Assembly (NCBI RefSeq): GCF_014982785.1
Contig: NZ_JADCKB010000008.1
Span: 1 to 64,000, forward strand
Direction of reading: 5' to 3'
DNA from: Ructibacterium gallinarum
Lineage (GTDB): Bacteria; Bacillota; Clostridia; Monoglobales; Monoglobaceae
Length of the DNA stretch: 64,000 nt
In this document: positions 16,435-25,620 of the stretch, piece after piece
Layout: every line of letters begins with the position of its first letter
How positions within the stretch are numbered: the first letter of the stretch is position 1
The notes under the pieces: model-generated
What the model was told of the DNA's origin: nothing
What the model saw: only the letters and a program-made list of their open reading frames with translations
The model's database searches: none
Program-made: the position numbers and the translations under genes

Positions 16435-18462
16435 TTACAGATTTGTCAAAGCCAGCTTCAGCTTTGGAACCAGGTCATTTATGATATCTTCCGTTGATTT
16501 CCCATCTGCATAGATGTTGATAATAAAATGGTTGTCTGTCCTCTTTGAGGATTTATCTATCGGCGTTACTTTTGCACCCTGCGGAAGGTTTAAAAGCTCC
16601 GGCCCTTTTTCGCCGACAATAACCGAGCCGGCTGTCCTGATCAAGCCACCCTGTGCCAGCATGGGAATCTGCGGGGCGGTAAAGGTAGGAATTGCCGGAA
16701 TGCCAACAGCGCCGGTCACCTTGTTAATACCGTTGATCAGCCCGTTGATCCCATTCACCGCGCCCCGTATCATGGAATTGATGCCAGAGATGATTTTGTT
16801 GATTGCGCCCTTTATCGCGTTCACAATCCCGTTCCAGACATTTTTTACGGCGTTGCCGATACCGGTAAATACAGAGGTGGCAGCAGAAGCAATGGTGTTC
16901 CACGCTCCCGAAAGAAAGCCGGTAATGCCCTGCCATACAGAAACAGCCGTATCTTTGATGCCAGTCCACAGACCGACAAAGAAGGAAGCGATCGAGTTGC
17001 CTACGGATACAAAGAAGTCACCGACTGCTTGAAATGCCTGCTTACACCATGCGCAAACATTATCCCAATTCATCCAAAGCGCGACGCCGATAGCAATCAA
17101 TGCACCAATTGCCACAATGATAATGCCGATAGGGTTAGCCGACAGCGCCACATTCCAAGCCCACTGCGCAGCAGTACAAATTAACTGTACGGCATTCCAA
17201 GCCTTCTGTGCGACTTGGATTGCCATAACCGCACCTTTGTAAATCAGGATAGCACCAGCAATACCTGTAATAATAGGAGCTATTGCGCCCCAATTATTTA
17301 CAAAGAAGTTAAGCACTCCAGATGCAATCTGCAGTACACCACCAAGGCCGGACACCACAAGCGGAAGCCCGGTATCCTTTACCCAGTTAAGAGCGGGCTT
17401 ACAGAACTCAAACGCATTAAAAAGAGCGTCCCGGACGCCTGTTAAAAGTGTCCCGACGCTTGCAAACTTACTCTCGTTCTGTTCCACTGCACTTTTGATA
17501 TTGTTAAACGCGGAAACGCCGTAGTTCCATACGTTTTGAAATGCAGTAACCAAAGGCGGCAGAACATTATCTTTTATCCAAATAAACGGAACCTTTACGG
17601 CATCAACAGCCTTTGTCATAACCGCCTGTGCGGCAGGGATTTTAGATGCCAAAAAGGTAACGACCGATGTAATTGCCGGAAGCACACCGTAACCGACAAT
17701 ATCCTTAACGCTGCCCCAGGCATTTCTCAATTGTACAATACGGCCTTCCGGCGTTTTGGCCATTGATTCGGCGAGACCACCGAAGTTCTGGCCAAGCACC
17801 TCAACCAGTATAGCGGCACGTTCACTTTCTGTTCCGGTCTGCAGAATTTTTTTCTGGTTTTCGTCCATGATAACGCCGTAACGGGTGAGGGCGCTCGTGG
17901 AGCCGGTCATAACTTTACCGAGCAGGTTTGCCATCGATTGCATCTGTTCCTGTGAAACAGATACGCCATATGAGGAAACCGCTAAGTCCTGCAAAGCGGG
18001 AAGCAGTGTTTTGATGGTATCGCCTTGTAATTGGAAGGTGGCAAGCTGTGATGCTCCGACCACTGTTGCGTCTCCTTCGATTGTGGTGACCAGTTCGAGT
18101 GCATCGCCGTATTTGATGATTTCGTCGACCTGCGCCTGGGTGGTGCCTTTGACATTCATCATAAGAGTGCCGAGACGCTCGTTTGCCCGCTCCAATTCCA
18201 GTACGCCTGTGACACAGTCTGTCATAAAATTTTTCACTTGACTAAATCCGGCATAAGCCGCAACAACACCGGTCACCTTTTTTGCGAGTCCTGAGAGCGT
18301 ATCGCCTGTGGATTTACTCTGTGTGCCAAACTTTTTCAGGCTGCCCGTAGCATTGGTGGTGTGATTTTTAAGATTTTTCAGCCCGGTGACGGCATTCTTG
18401 ATCCCGGTGGTGAAGTTCCCGTCCTTAATGGACAGGGTCGCGCCAATGTTCTTTTTAGCCAT
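16435..18462 (-). CDS. Tail tape measure protein
   Basis: This protein of about 675 residues sets tail length and assists DNA delivery. It has an N-terminal helical region, a TP901-like tape measure domain (about 60-270), long hydrophobic stretches around 375-470 that may insert into the membrane, and Gly/Ala/Asn-rich amphipathic repeats at 500-600. ATG 18462 has GGTGAT as a plausible ribosome binding site; 18468 and GTG 18471 are alternatives. Its start overlaps the stop of the frameshifted chaperone extension. Confidence 0.9.
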   Translation of the reverse strand: MAKKNIGATLSIKDGNFTTGIKNAVTGLKNLKNHTTNATGSLKKFGTQSKSTGDTLSGLAKKVTGVVAAYAGFSQVKNFMTDCVTGVLELERANERLGTLMMNVKGTTQAQVDEIIKYGDALELVTTIEGDATVVGASQLATFQLQGDTIKTLLPALQDLAVSSYGVSVSQEQMQSMANLLGKVMTGSTSALTRYGVIMDENQKKILQTGTESERAAILVEVLGQNFGGLAESMAKTPEGRIVQLRNAWGSVKDIVGYGVLPAITSVVTFLASKIPAAQAVMTKAVDAVKVPFIWIKDNVLPPLVTAFQNVWNYGVSAFNNIKSAVEQNESKFASVGTLLTGVRDALFNAFEFCKPALNWVKDTGLPLVVSGLGGVLQIASGVLNFFVNNWGAIAPIITGIAGAILIYKGAVMAIQVAQKAWNAVQLICTAAQWAWNVALSANPIGIIIVAIGALIAIGVALWMNWDNVCAWCKQAFQAVGDFFVSVGNSIASFFVGLWTGIKDTAVSVWQGITGFLSGAWNTIASAATSVFTGIGNAVKNVWNGIVNAIKGAINKIISGINSMIRGAVNGINGLINGINKVTGAVGIPAIPTFTAPQIPMLAQGGLIRTAGSVIVGEKGPELLNLPQGAKVTPIDKSSKRTDNHFIINIYADGKSTEDIINDLVPKLKLALTNL

Positions 18463-18637
18463 TGCCATCACCGCCCGTCAATGCCTTTATTTTTTCATAC
18501 TCGTCCTCGCAGTATATTTCATAAGCCGCTTTGTAAAACAACTTTTCACCGTAAGGAAGATTTATCACTTTATCAGGTGTTATTCCTCGGTTTAGAAAGT
18601 GACAGAGCATGGCAAGCTCTCCGTCACTTTTGATTAG
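18455..18637 (-). CDS. -1 frame extension of tail assembly chaperone (GT-like)
   Basis: This 60-codon reading frame continues the chaperone after a -1 ribosomal slip. It begins LIKSDGELAMLCHFLNRG and ends at a TAA overlapping the tape measure start. The slippery heptamer A AAA AAC lies at 18643-18637, immediately before the zero-frame TAA stop. No good independent start is visible. The predicted fusion is 185 residues, the usual size for such phage proteins. Confidence 0.75.
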   Translation of the reverse strand, partial: LIKSDGELAMLCHFLNRGITPDKVINLPYGEKLFYKAAYEIYCEDEYEKIKALTGGDGNG

Positions 18638-19011
18638 TTTTTTAGTTCGTCCACCGCTTTAACGCCGTCAATATAGCCCGCCAGCTTCAGGCATTCCACC
18701 GCAATCAGAGGAATTTCGCCCGGTTCGAACACCATATCCACAATCTCCATCGGGTCTGCGCAGCCGAATGCCTCCTGCAGTTCCTTGGATTTCAGACAAG
18801 GGTCAGCAACACAGGAATATACAATGTACGCATCACCGTTCTCCATGTCCTGTGACTCCTTCGCCATAGACGCCGTTGGGCCTTCAATGGTTATGGTACC
18901 GTCTAATGACTTGATGTACAGCGTTCCGGTTTTGGGTTTTGCTTTACTCTCCAGCATTTGCTCCTTCCTGCGGATAAGCTCCTGCAGGGTGATTTTTGTG
19001 TGTTTATTCAT
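18634..19011 (-). CDS. Tail assembly chaperone, XkdN-like (G-like)
   Basis: This 125-residue protein lies between the tail tube and tape measure genes, the canonical chaperone position. The sequence fits XkdN-like proteins (KITLQELIRRKEQMLESK at the start and an acidic middle). It coats the tape measure protein during tail assembly. The gene ends in a programmed frameshift site that makes a longer C-terminally extended form (see 18455-18637). Confidence 0.85.
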   Translation of the reverse strand: MNKHTKITLQELIRRKEQMLESKAKPKTGTLYIKSLDGTITIEGPTASMAKESQDMENGDAYIVYSCVADPCLKSKELQEAFGCADPMEIVDMVFEPGEIPLIAVECLKLAGYIDGVKAVDELKN

Positions 19012-19017
19012 AGCCTG

Positions 19018-19458
19018 TTACCTCACTTTCACAAGATCGGGGAAATAGAAGTCGGTAAACCCGCCGCTGTATTCCTCGTCAACCATTTTTGCGTTCTCAA
19101 ATTTCTGAAGCGTCAGTTCGTTAAACCATGCGTTTTCCACAACCAAACGCTCGCTGCCGTATGCGTCCGGGTCGTCCAGCTTTGATATGATCTGGACTCG
19201 CACGTCCTGTCCCTTTTTGACTTTATCAGCCAGCAACTGTGCGCCCCGTGAAAAAACTTTCTTAATCTTCATACTCCATTCACCGGTCAGCCCTGTCATT
19301 TTGGAGTCCTTTGCCATCTGCATGACAAAATCCACATCCTCCCGCTCGATTTTCACCTTTGCTTCATAGGAGTCGGTTTCCCAGACAGGTTCCCCGTTTA
19401 AATACACCATACCCCATTTGCCGTTCATCACTCTCGGCGCTGTCGGTTTTACTGCCAT
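19018..19458 (-). CDS. Tail tube protein, XkdM-like
   Basis: This 146-residue protein is of the phage_tube_2/XkdM type, with GKWGMVYLNGEPVWETDSYE near the N-terminus and a beta-rich body. It polymerises into the inner tube inside the sheath. A strong ribosome binding site (GAGAGGTGATG) precedes the start. It lies directly downstream of the sheath gene, as in PBSX. Confidence 0.9.
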   Translation of the reverse strand: MAVKPTAPRVMNGKWGMVYLNGEPVWETDSYEAKVKIEREDVDFVMQMAKDSKMTGLTGEWSMKIKKVFSRGAQLLADKVKKGQDVRVQIISKLDDPDAYGSERLVVENAWFNELTLQKFENAKMVDEEYSGGFTDFYFPDLVKVR

Positions 19459-19471
19459 ATTTCATCACCTC

Positions 19472-20527
19472 TCATTCCATATAGATTTGGAAGTTCAAAT
19501 CTTCAATTGCGTCCTGCACCTGGATGTTTGCCTTTACAAACACATTCGTGTCCGTGTTAGCGGTTTTGATCTGTTCATCATCCCAATCAGAAACATCTTT
19601 TTGCTTAGCAAGCCAGGCACGGGTAGCTTCGATATCAATGTCCGCCTTATTGTCGAACCTATCATACAGCACGCCCTGGCCTGCAAGATCGGAAAAATAT
19701 TTATTGACTGCCGCGATAAACAAAATCTTGTTATCATAGGAGTTTTCCATCTGTCCCACAAACTCGTTTTCAAAGGTTGTACGGATATCGTCGCGGATCA
19801 TGTCCACAGCTTCCATAATCTTTATTTTCTTAAAATCATCCCCTTTGCTGTCAGAGGTTGTTGTCAGGGAATTGACACCCCTTGCGATCTTGATTTTTGT
19901 TCCGTCGTTAATGAGAATCAGTTTTCCGTTGTCCACATCCGCGTCCGGCGTTTCGCTCTCAGTAATGCTCTCAACCTCCGGCAGGGGATAATAGGTGGCG
20001 CTTCGGTTTAAGGGAAGCCCCGCAAGAAGCCCTGCGATCCTCGGGCAGTACTCAGCGGCGGTATATGTCTTTGTCCCCACCTTGATATCGGCGGTTTCAA
20101 AGTCAATAATCCCCTCATGGTTTGCCGCTACTGTCGGGAGCACCGCTTTAAAGGTTTTATGGTATACATCCCGCTGCTCAGTGATAAAATCTACAATTGT
20201 GCTTACATCCGTCTCACCGGGAACCGGCATGGTGAGGTAGTTCCATTTCTTGTTTTTCAGCCGTTCCAGGGTCGGCGCGATGTCTCCTGCGGTCGGAATC
20301 CGTTCTACAATCACCCTGGTGGGAGCACCCTTGAAAATGAGGGAAAGAAAACCCAGGTTCGCCGTTGTGTAATGGCTTTTGGTGATCTCGCTTTCTTTGG
20401 TATAAATCTGCGTCTGCGCTGCATTGCTGTCGTCCTTTAAGATAACCGCGACAATCCCGCGGGCGCTCCGTGTCACAAGCGTTTCTGCAAGCGTCTTAAA
20501 TTCAATCAGTATTTGAGGAAGTCCCAT
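19472..20527 (-). CDS. Tail sheath protein, XkdK-like
   Basis: This 351-residue contractile sheath protein has RGIVAVILKDDS near the start and FVGQMENSYDNKILFIAAVN near residue 255. It is shorter than the roughly 470-residue B. subtilis XkdK, consistent with a minimal sheath that lacks an outer domain. The ATG at 20527 (MGLPQILIEF) is chosen because upstream codons overlap the preceding gene in another frame. Its presence identifies the tail as myophage-like. Confidence 0.88.
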   Translation of the reverse strand: MGLPQILIEFKTLAETLVTRSARGIVAVILKDDSNAAQTQIYTKESEITKSHYTTANLGFLSLIFKGAPTRVIVERIPTAGDIAPTLERLKNKKWNYLTMPVPGETDVSTIVDFITEQRDVYHKTFKAVLPTVAANHEGIIDFETADIKVGTKTYTAAEYCPRIAGLLAGLPLNRSATYYPLPEVESITESETPDADVDNGKLILINDGTKIKIARGVNSLTTTSDSKGDDFKKIKIMEAVDMIRDDIRTTFENEFVGQMENSYDNKILFIAAVNKYFSDLAGQGVLYDRFDNKADIDIEATRAWLAKQKDVSDWDDEQIKTANTDTNVFVKANIQVQDAIEDLNFQIYME

Positions 20528-20957
20528 AACTTTGTGTTGCCACCCTTTCTTGTAAATTTTCCATTTTCGGAAGTGTTTCTTCCGCAGCTTCTGTTTCCTG
20601 CAGATATTCCAGCTCAAAGTAGGCGATAAGCGTGGATTTGTCTGCATCAAAGGTTATTTCGTTGACGGACAGGAACCTGTCCTGTACCTGTAATGGTGTA
20701 TAGAGGAACAGCCGCTTCAGCTTTCCGGCGGTTTCAATCAGCTCTTCTTTGGTTTCGATTGCCGGATGATAGGTGATTTCCACACTGTTCGTCACAATTT
20801 CCGTGAATTGGTTTTCAAGCGTTACACTAACCGGCAGTACCTCCACAAAACACGCCGGCCTTTCAAACCCCTCCTGAACCTCAGCAGCGATAACAGAGTA
20901 GCCGTTTTGCTGCAGCACACTTCCCACCGCAGCCTGGATATCTTGAAGAGTAATCAC
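20502..20957 (-). CDS. Tail terminator-like protein (DUF6838)
   Basis: This 151-residue protein has a DUF6838-like sequence (ITLQDIQAAVGSVLQQNGYS) and sits between the gp10-like and sheath genes, where tail terminator/completion proteins are encoded. It starts with GTG at 20957, overlapping the preceding stop and preceded by GGAGGTGGAG. The C-terminal 25 residues overlap the sheath gene. Confidence 0.75.
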   Translation of the reverse strand: MITLQDIQAAVGSVLQQNGYSVIAAEVQEGFERPACFVEVLPVSVTLENQFTEIVTNSVEITYHPAIETKEELIETAGKLKRLFLYTPLQVQDRFLSVNEITFDADKSTLIAYFELEYLQETEAAEETLPKMENLQERVATQSYGTSSNTD

Positions 20958-21415
20958 AGCTCCACCTCCCGCGTTAAATCGTCCAGCAGCTTTTCGGCTG
21001 ATTTATCAAAGGTGCTTTCTATCTCGTCCATCGATTTTTCTATCATTTTTGCCCCCTGTGTCCTGCCTTTTACCTTTACGCCGCGTATGCCGCGCTGCAG
21101 AACGTTCAGTTTTCTGCCCCAGACTGTCGCCCGGCCGCCGGTTACAATCTCATGCCCGTCCTCAACCAGATGAGCATATCTTGACGCCGACTGCATACGG
21201 GCAACCCGCGCTTTGCCGTACACCTTCGGCTTCTTTGTACGCCAGGTGGATTTTAGCTTCTTGGTTTTACCCACCGGCGTTTTGCTTTTTGTCCGGTTTG
21301 CCGCAACCCGCGCCATCGCCATCAGCATGGCGTCCGTTTTGTTTGGGTATTTCTGTTCGATTCGGTTAAACGCTTTCTGCAGCTCCTCAAACCCGAAGGT
21401 TCCGTCGTCAGCCAT
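20954..21415 (-). CDS. HK97 gp10-like head-tail protein
   Basis: This 153-residue protein of the HK97 gp10/XkdI type is very basic in the middle (TKSKTPVGKTKKLKSTWRTK), as is usual for the family. It helps to connect head and tail. ATG 21415 (MADDGTFGFEEL) was chosen because it overlaps the preceding gene by only 8 bp. An upstream start would extend into it with low-complexity basic residues. Confidence 0.82.
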   Translation of the reverse strand: MADDGTFGFEELQKAFNRIEQKYPNKTDAMLMAMARVAANRTKSKTPVGKTKKLKSTWRTKKPKVYGKARVARMQSASRYAHLVEDGHEIVTGGRATVWGRKLNVLQRGIRGVKVKGRTQGAKMIEKSMDEIESTFDKSAEKLLDDLTREVEL

Positions 21416-21884
21416 CGCCGTCACCAACTTCCGTGTTCTGCGCTGTTTTACGTCCCTTTTCCGCCGCCACAATCTGCAGTTCGGTATGCTGTTCGTTCAT
21501 ATCAAGCACCGATACGATTTCAAACTCACGGCTGTCGTATAAAATCCGCATCTGCGGCGTAATCCCCGGAAAGAAACGGGTTACAATCTTATATGTGGTT
21601 TCCGCTCTCAGCTTTTGGCTTTCCTCATATTCACGTCCGCTCATGGGCGACACAAACGCCGCAACGGAGTAATCGTGCAGTGCGTCGAGGGAAGAATATG
21701 CCTTTCCGTCACGGCGCTTTAAGACAGCACTTCCATCCGTATCGTGTGTCAGATACACATCGTTAGATGACGGCATGGACGGTTTAAACGGAATATATCC
21801 CGGCACTGTTTCACCCATGCTGTTCTTTCTTAAATCGCCGGGATGGAGGAAGATAACCCTGTGCCTTAATTTTGAAAAATCCAT
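21408..21884 (-). CDS. Head-tail adaptor/head closure protein
   Basis: This 158-residue protein starts MDFSKLRHRVIFLHPGDLRK, typical of the phage head-tail joining family (SPP1 gp16-like). It closes the connector after packaging. The ATG at 21884 overlaps the previous stop as TGATG, supporting that start. A central insert (about 30-85, with YLTHDTDGSAVLKRRDGK) makes it somewhat longer than minimal members. Confidence 0.75.
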   Translation of the reverse strand: MDFSKLRHRVIFLHPGDLRKNSMGETVPGYIPFKPSMPSSNDVYLTHDTDGSAVLKRRDGKAYSSLDALHDYSVAAFVSPMSGREYEESQKLRAETTYKIVTRFFPGITPQMRILYDSREFEIVSVLDMNEQHTELQIVAAEKGRKTAQNTEVGDGDG

Positions 21885-22141
21885 CAAAACACCTCGTTCC
21901 TATATGCGTCAAGCAATCGATACACAGCCGACGGGACAGGCGTACCGTCACGTCGTTCGTAAAAATGCGAGATAACAAGCAGCTGCGCCTGCCGGATACA
22001 TTCTTTTTCATCATCCAACGGGGAAATGCGCAGATAATTCTCGCACAGTTCCTTTGCAAGCAGCAGGAGGACGGAAAGGTATCCGTCCTCCTCGTTATGG
22101 TCAATTCTTAAAAATTCCTTCACAGTATCAAGACTCAACAT
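21884..22141 (-). CDS. Head-tail connector, gp6-like
   Basis: This 85-residue all-helical protein (LSLDTVKEFLRIDHNEEDGY, then LCENYLRISPL) matches the short HK97 gp6/phage_connect_1 family that forms the ring below the portal. It lies between the small 58-residue protein and the adaptor, as expected. Confidence 0.85.
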   Translation of the reverse strand: MLSLDTVKEFLRIDHNEEDGYLSVLLLLAKELCENYLRISPLDDEKECIRQAQLLVISHFYERRDGTPVPSAVYRLLDAYRNEVF

Positions 22142-22304
22142 TTTCCTTCACACCTGCTTTCGTCTTGGCCGAGACCGTCTTGATTTCTTCAGCAAGACCG
22201 CCGCCGACCAGGTCTTTCCCAAGCTGGGCTGAAACCTCCGCAGTTTCTCCCTGACAGAAGGAGAAGAACAGACCGCTACAACCTTTCAATATTTTAATCT
22301 TCAT
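22128..22304 (-). CDS. Small head-region protein, unknown function
   Basis: This 58-residue protein begins MKIKILKGCSGLFFSFCQGE and ends in a Lys-rich tail. A good ribosome binding site (AAGGTGATG) lies just upstream, and its end overlaps the connector gene by 14 bp. Small proteins with an SH3-like 'K-G-x-x-F-x-G-x-x-x-x-V' start often lie directly after the capsid gene in clostridial phages. The role is not known. It is easily missed because of its length. Confidence 0.75.
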   Translation of the reverse strand: MKIKILKGCSGLFFSFCQGETAEVSAQLGKDLVGGGLAEEIKTVSAKTKAGVKENVES

Positions 22305-22315
22305 AGTACATCACC

Positions 22316-23515
22316 TTACGAGGCTTTCTGCTGAAGTACTTTGATAGCCTCTGAAAGAATCAGCTTGCCATCCACACGCTGCGTTGCCATAAAGCCCACC
22401 TGGCCGGTGGTCGCAAACAGTTCGTTGAGCCTTTTAAAGCTCCTGCCCTGACGGTCGGCAATCCAATAGTAACCAAAGTCACCGAAGGCAATGGTCTTGG
22501 CCCCTGCCGCGATTGCCGGCACATAGGAAGAGGTGTATACCGGCCGGTTTAAGATGGTATCCGGCGTCCCGGCGGTAAGCGCAGGCTGCCACAGATACTG
22601 GCCGTTGCCGTCTTTTAACTTGCGGATGGCTTTTACAGTGGAATCGTTCATTACCCATACGGCTTTTTTACGGTAAGGCGAGCGGAGGGAGTAGAAGAGG
22701 TCGATCAGTTCATCAGCCGTCAGCGCCGCCGCTGCCGCAGAAGTAACCCCTACATCCGCACCGCCGGACGCCGCGAAAATTCCTGTCGGCTTGCCGCTGC
22801 CATCGCCGGTAAAGAACGCTTCCTCTTCCTTGGAACCGATGCGTCGGGCAAATTCAGTAGAGATATATGACTCAAGATCGAACACGCTGTCGTTTAATAA
22901 CTCGTCCGAGACCTTGATAAAAGTACCCAGCTTATGTGCCGAAAGGGAGGTCTGTCCGAAAACCTCGTCGCTTTCGGTCAGCTGTTCTTCCTCATCCAGC
23001 CATGCGGCGCTGCCGTGTGTAGTCACTACAGGGATTTTACGGTCGCCGCTTGACGTCTGAATGATCTTTGCCAGCTTACGGAAGATGTTCTCTTCCTCCA
23101 AGGCCTTTACCAGGGTACGTTCAAATTCATCCGGCACCAGATATCCGCCTTCCGAATCGGTGCCTTCCTGCAGTGCGTTGCGGATGATGTGCGGATCGCC
23201 CGTCATGCGCATGGCGTTCCAGAAATTGCGTTTGTATTCGTCAGACGCGCGGCCTTTCTTTTCATCGCCGGCAGCGGGCATGGGCTTCCCGGTGATAGGT
23301 GTGTTTACAGGCTTATTCAGTTCCGCATCCAGTGCTTCGCGCCGTTCCATACGGGCGATTTCCCGCCCTAAGTCTTCAATTTCCTGCTCCATTTTCGTGT
23401 AAGCCGCATCATCTTCTGCGGTCAAAATGCCTTTTTCGGTTCTGTGGGAATCAAGGAAAGCCTTAGCCGCTTCCCACGCCTTGCTTCTTTTTTCACGAAG
23501 TTCTAAAATGGTCAT
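22316..23515 (-). CDS. Major capsid protein, HK97 fold
   Basis: This 399-residue protein has an N-terminal charged coiled-coil delta domain (about 1-75) that acts as scaffold and is normally removed by the prohead protease. The capsid core follows, with NALQEGTDSEGGYLVPDEFE at about 110-130 and LLNDSVFDLESYI near 210. The gene follows the ClpP-like protease and has a strong ribosome binding site (GGAGGAGG). Confidence 0.93.
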   Translation of the reverse strand: MTILELREKRSKAWEAAKAFLDSHRTEKGILTAEDDAAYTKMEQEIEDLGREIARMERREALDAELNKPVNTPITGKPMPAAGDEKKGRASDEYKRNFWNAMRMTGDPHIIRNALQEGTDSEGGYLVPDEFERTLVKALEEENIFRKLAKIIQTSSGDRKIPVVTTHGSAAWLDEEEQLTESDEVFGQTSLSAHKLGTFIKVSDELLNDSVFDLESYISTEFARRIGSKEEEAFFTGDGSGKPTGIFAASGGADVGVTSAAAAALTADELIDLFYSLRSPYRKKAVWVMNDSTVKAIRKLKDGNGQYLWQPALTAGTPDTILNRPVYTSSYVPAIAAGAKTIAFGDFGYYWIADRQGRSFKRLNELFATTGQVGFMATQRVDGKLILSEAIKVLQQKAS

Positions 23516-23532
23516 AGTTAAAATACCTCCTC

Positions 23533-24348
23533 CTAAATATGGTGTTTAATAATATTTAACTGGTTATATAGCTCGTCTATGCTGCGTCCCTCTGCTTGAG
23601 GGGGTACAGCCGATGACGGAGCGTCTTTGCTCTTTGTATGTGTTGCCAGCTTATTAATTAGGGAATTGGCGACTGCCCTGCGGGAAAACAATACCGCGCT
23701 TTCTTTCTTAAACGGCAAATTTTCTTCCTTATCCGGCTCGTTTTCGTCCGAGTCCTCTTCATCTGGCTCCTGTTTCTGGGCATTTCTGAAAAGGATATCA
23801 TCGGCAAAGCCGAGTTCCAATGCTTTATTCGCGTCCATCCAGGTTTCGGCGTCCATTAGGTGTGACAGCTTTGCACGAGACAGTCCCGTCTTAACCTCAT
23901 AGGCGTTGATGATGGAGTCCTTTACACCGGACAGCATATCGATGGCTTTTTGCATTTCCGCACTGTCGCCGAACGCTGCGGTTGCCGGATTGTGTATCAT
24001 CAGCATGGAAACGGGGGACATCAGCACCTCGTCGCCTGCCATAGCGATCACGCTTGCTGCGCTTGCCGCAATGCCGTCGATTTTTACGGTGACACTGTCT
24101 TTGTAGTCCTTCAGCATATTGTAGATTTGAGCAGCCGCAACACAGTCGCCGCCCGGTGAATTGATCCACACGGTCACCCTGCCGCTTTCTGACATCAATT
24201 CGTCTTTAAACAGTGCCGGGGTAATGTCATCGTCAAACCAGGTTTCCTCTGCGATGGTGCCGTTTAGGAACAGTGTCCGTTCCATCTGTTCCTGCCCCGT
24301 CTCCTGGTTGGTTACCGTCCTGTTTTTCCACTTCCAAAACTTCCTCAT
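23533..24348 (-). CDS. Prohead protease, ClpP-type
   Basis: This 271-residue serine protease has a ClpP fold with the catalytic Ser in GIAASAASVIAMAG and the His in MLMIHNPA. It matures the capsid by cutting the delta domain. The start at 24348 is chosen for TGGAGG six bases upstream, and the gene overlaps the portal gene by 116 bp. The C-terminal 80 residues are acidic and then basic, and may be a scaffold-like tail. Confidence 0.9.
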   Translation of the reverse strand: MRKFWKWKNRTVTNQETGQEQMERTLFLNGTIAEETWFDDDITPALFKDELMSESGRVTVWINSPGGDCVAAAQIYNMLKDYKDSVTVKIDGIAASAASVIAMAGDEVLMSPVSMLMIHNPATAAFGDSAEMQKAIDMLSGVKDSIINAYEVKTGLSRAKLSHLMDAETWMDANKALELGFADDILFRNAQKQEPDEEDSDENEPDKEENLPFKKESAVLFSRRAVANSLINKLATHTKSKDAPSSAVPPQAEGRSIDELYNQLNIIKHHI

Positions 24349-25609
24349 CGGATTCCTCCATTTCATTTAGATTTTGTGTTTCCTTAGCAAATGCGCCCGC
24401 GCTGGCAAGCGGGAGCATATTGCCGTTAATCAGATAAAGGTCGCCGCCGTCCTCTTTTGGGATTTGATCAAGGTTTTCCAGCCTGCGGATGTCATTGGCG
24501 CTCATCCAGCCGTTCTGCCGTGCAATGGCATATCCGTTCATGCGGCTTTGATAGTCGCCGCGAAGCAACCCTTCCAAATTAAACTTTGCAAAATACGTCT
24601 TTTTTTCATCTTCGGTTAAAAGCGCCCGCATAATGGACTGCTCCCAGCGGATCACCCAGGGTTCTAAGGTGTATTTTACAAATTCCAGCGACTGCTGCTC
24701 TATATTAGAAAAGCTCGATTTCTCAAGGTCGCCCACCATATGCGGCGGTACCCTGAAAATTCGGGCGATCTCGTTAATCTGAAATTTTCTTGTTTCTAAA
24801 AACTGCGCCTGTTCCGGCGAAATGCCAATGGGTGTATATTTCATCCCTTCTTCAAGGACTGCTACTTTATGGGCATTTCCCGTCCCTCGATATACGCTGT
24901 TCCAGCTATCCCGTATTTTCTGCGGGTCTTTCACTGTTCCCGGATGTTCCAAAACGCCGCCCGGAGCCGCGCCGTTGGCAAAAAATCTGGCCCCGTATTC
25001 CTCACAGGCAATTCCCATCCCGATGGCGTTCTTGGCCATTGCAATCGGGGAGTATCCCACCAGCCCGTCAAACCCTAAACCCGGTATGTGCAGCACATCG
25101 TATGGGTGCAGCTTTACCGTGCTGCCTTTCATGGTAGGCGCTTCATCTGTCGAGCGGGTGTATGTATACCACAGCCTGCCATCGGTGTCCCGGTCTACCG
25201 ACATTTTATTCGGCATCAATGGATACAAACCGAGCACCTCGCCTTTGCCGTTTCGGACAATCTGCGCGTAGGCGTTGCCCCACAAAAGCAGGTGTGTCAT
25301 TAATGTTTCCCGGAATATGAATGACGTCATTTCAGGATTTGGCTCGTCGTGGAGCAGCTTGTATAGCGGATGTGTCACGGCTTTCTCCTTGCTGTCATTG
25401 TCCCCATATTTGTACAGGTGAAGCGGCAATCCAGCTATCGCCTCGGCAAGGATACGTATGCAGGAATACACCGCAGTCATTTGCATGGCCGAACGCTCAT
25501 TGACCGCCTTGCCGGAGGTAGTGCCTCCAAAGAAAAAGCTGTAACCTGAACCTGCGGTTGCATTTTTCGGCTTATCCCTTGAGCGGAACAGGCCTGATAG
25601 AATTCCCAT
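24233..25609 (-). CDS. Portal protein, HK97 family
   Basis: This 458-residue phage portal protein forms the dodecameric DNA channel at one capsid vertex. Family signatures are MTAVYSCIRILAEAIAGLPL near residue 45 and the RIFRVPPHMVGDLEKSSFSN segment near 285. It lies between the large terminase and the protease. Its C-terminus is low-complexity and overlaps the start of the protease gene in another frame. Confidence 0.94.
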   Translation of the reverse strand: MGILSGLFRSRDKPKNATAGSGYSFFFGGTTSGKAVNERSAMQMTAVYSCIRILAEAIAGLPLHLYKYGDNDSKEKAVTHPLYKLLHDEPNPEMTSFIFRETLMTHLLLWGNAYAQIVRNGKGEVLGLYPLMPNKMSVDRDTDGRLWYTYTRSTDEAPTMKGSTVKLHPYDVLHIPGLGFDGLVGYSPIAMAKNAIGMGIACEEYGARFFANGAAPGGVLEHPGTVKDPQKIRDSWNSVYRGTGNAHKVAVLEEGMKYTPIGISPEQAQFLETRKFQINEIARIFRVPPHMVGDLEKSSFSNIEQQSLEFVKYTLEPWVIRWEQSIMRALLTEDEKKTYFAKFNLEGLLRGDYQSRMNGYAIARQNGWMSANDIRRLENLDQIPKEDGGDLYLINGNMLPLASAGAFAKETQNLNEMEESDEEVLEVEKQDGNQPGDGAGTDGTDTVPKRHHRRGNLV

Positions 25610-25620
25610 AATAACTCCTC

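Noticed and set aside
18455-18637. Sequencing frameshift or separate gene after the tail chaperone
   Set aside because: The exact slippery heptamer at the stop codon and the canonical gene position make programmed frameshifting the better explanation.
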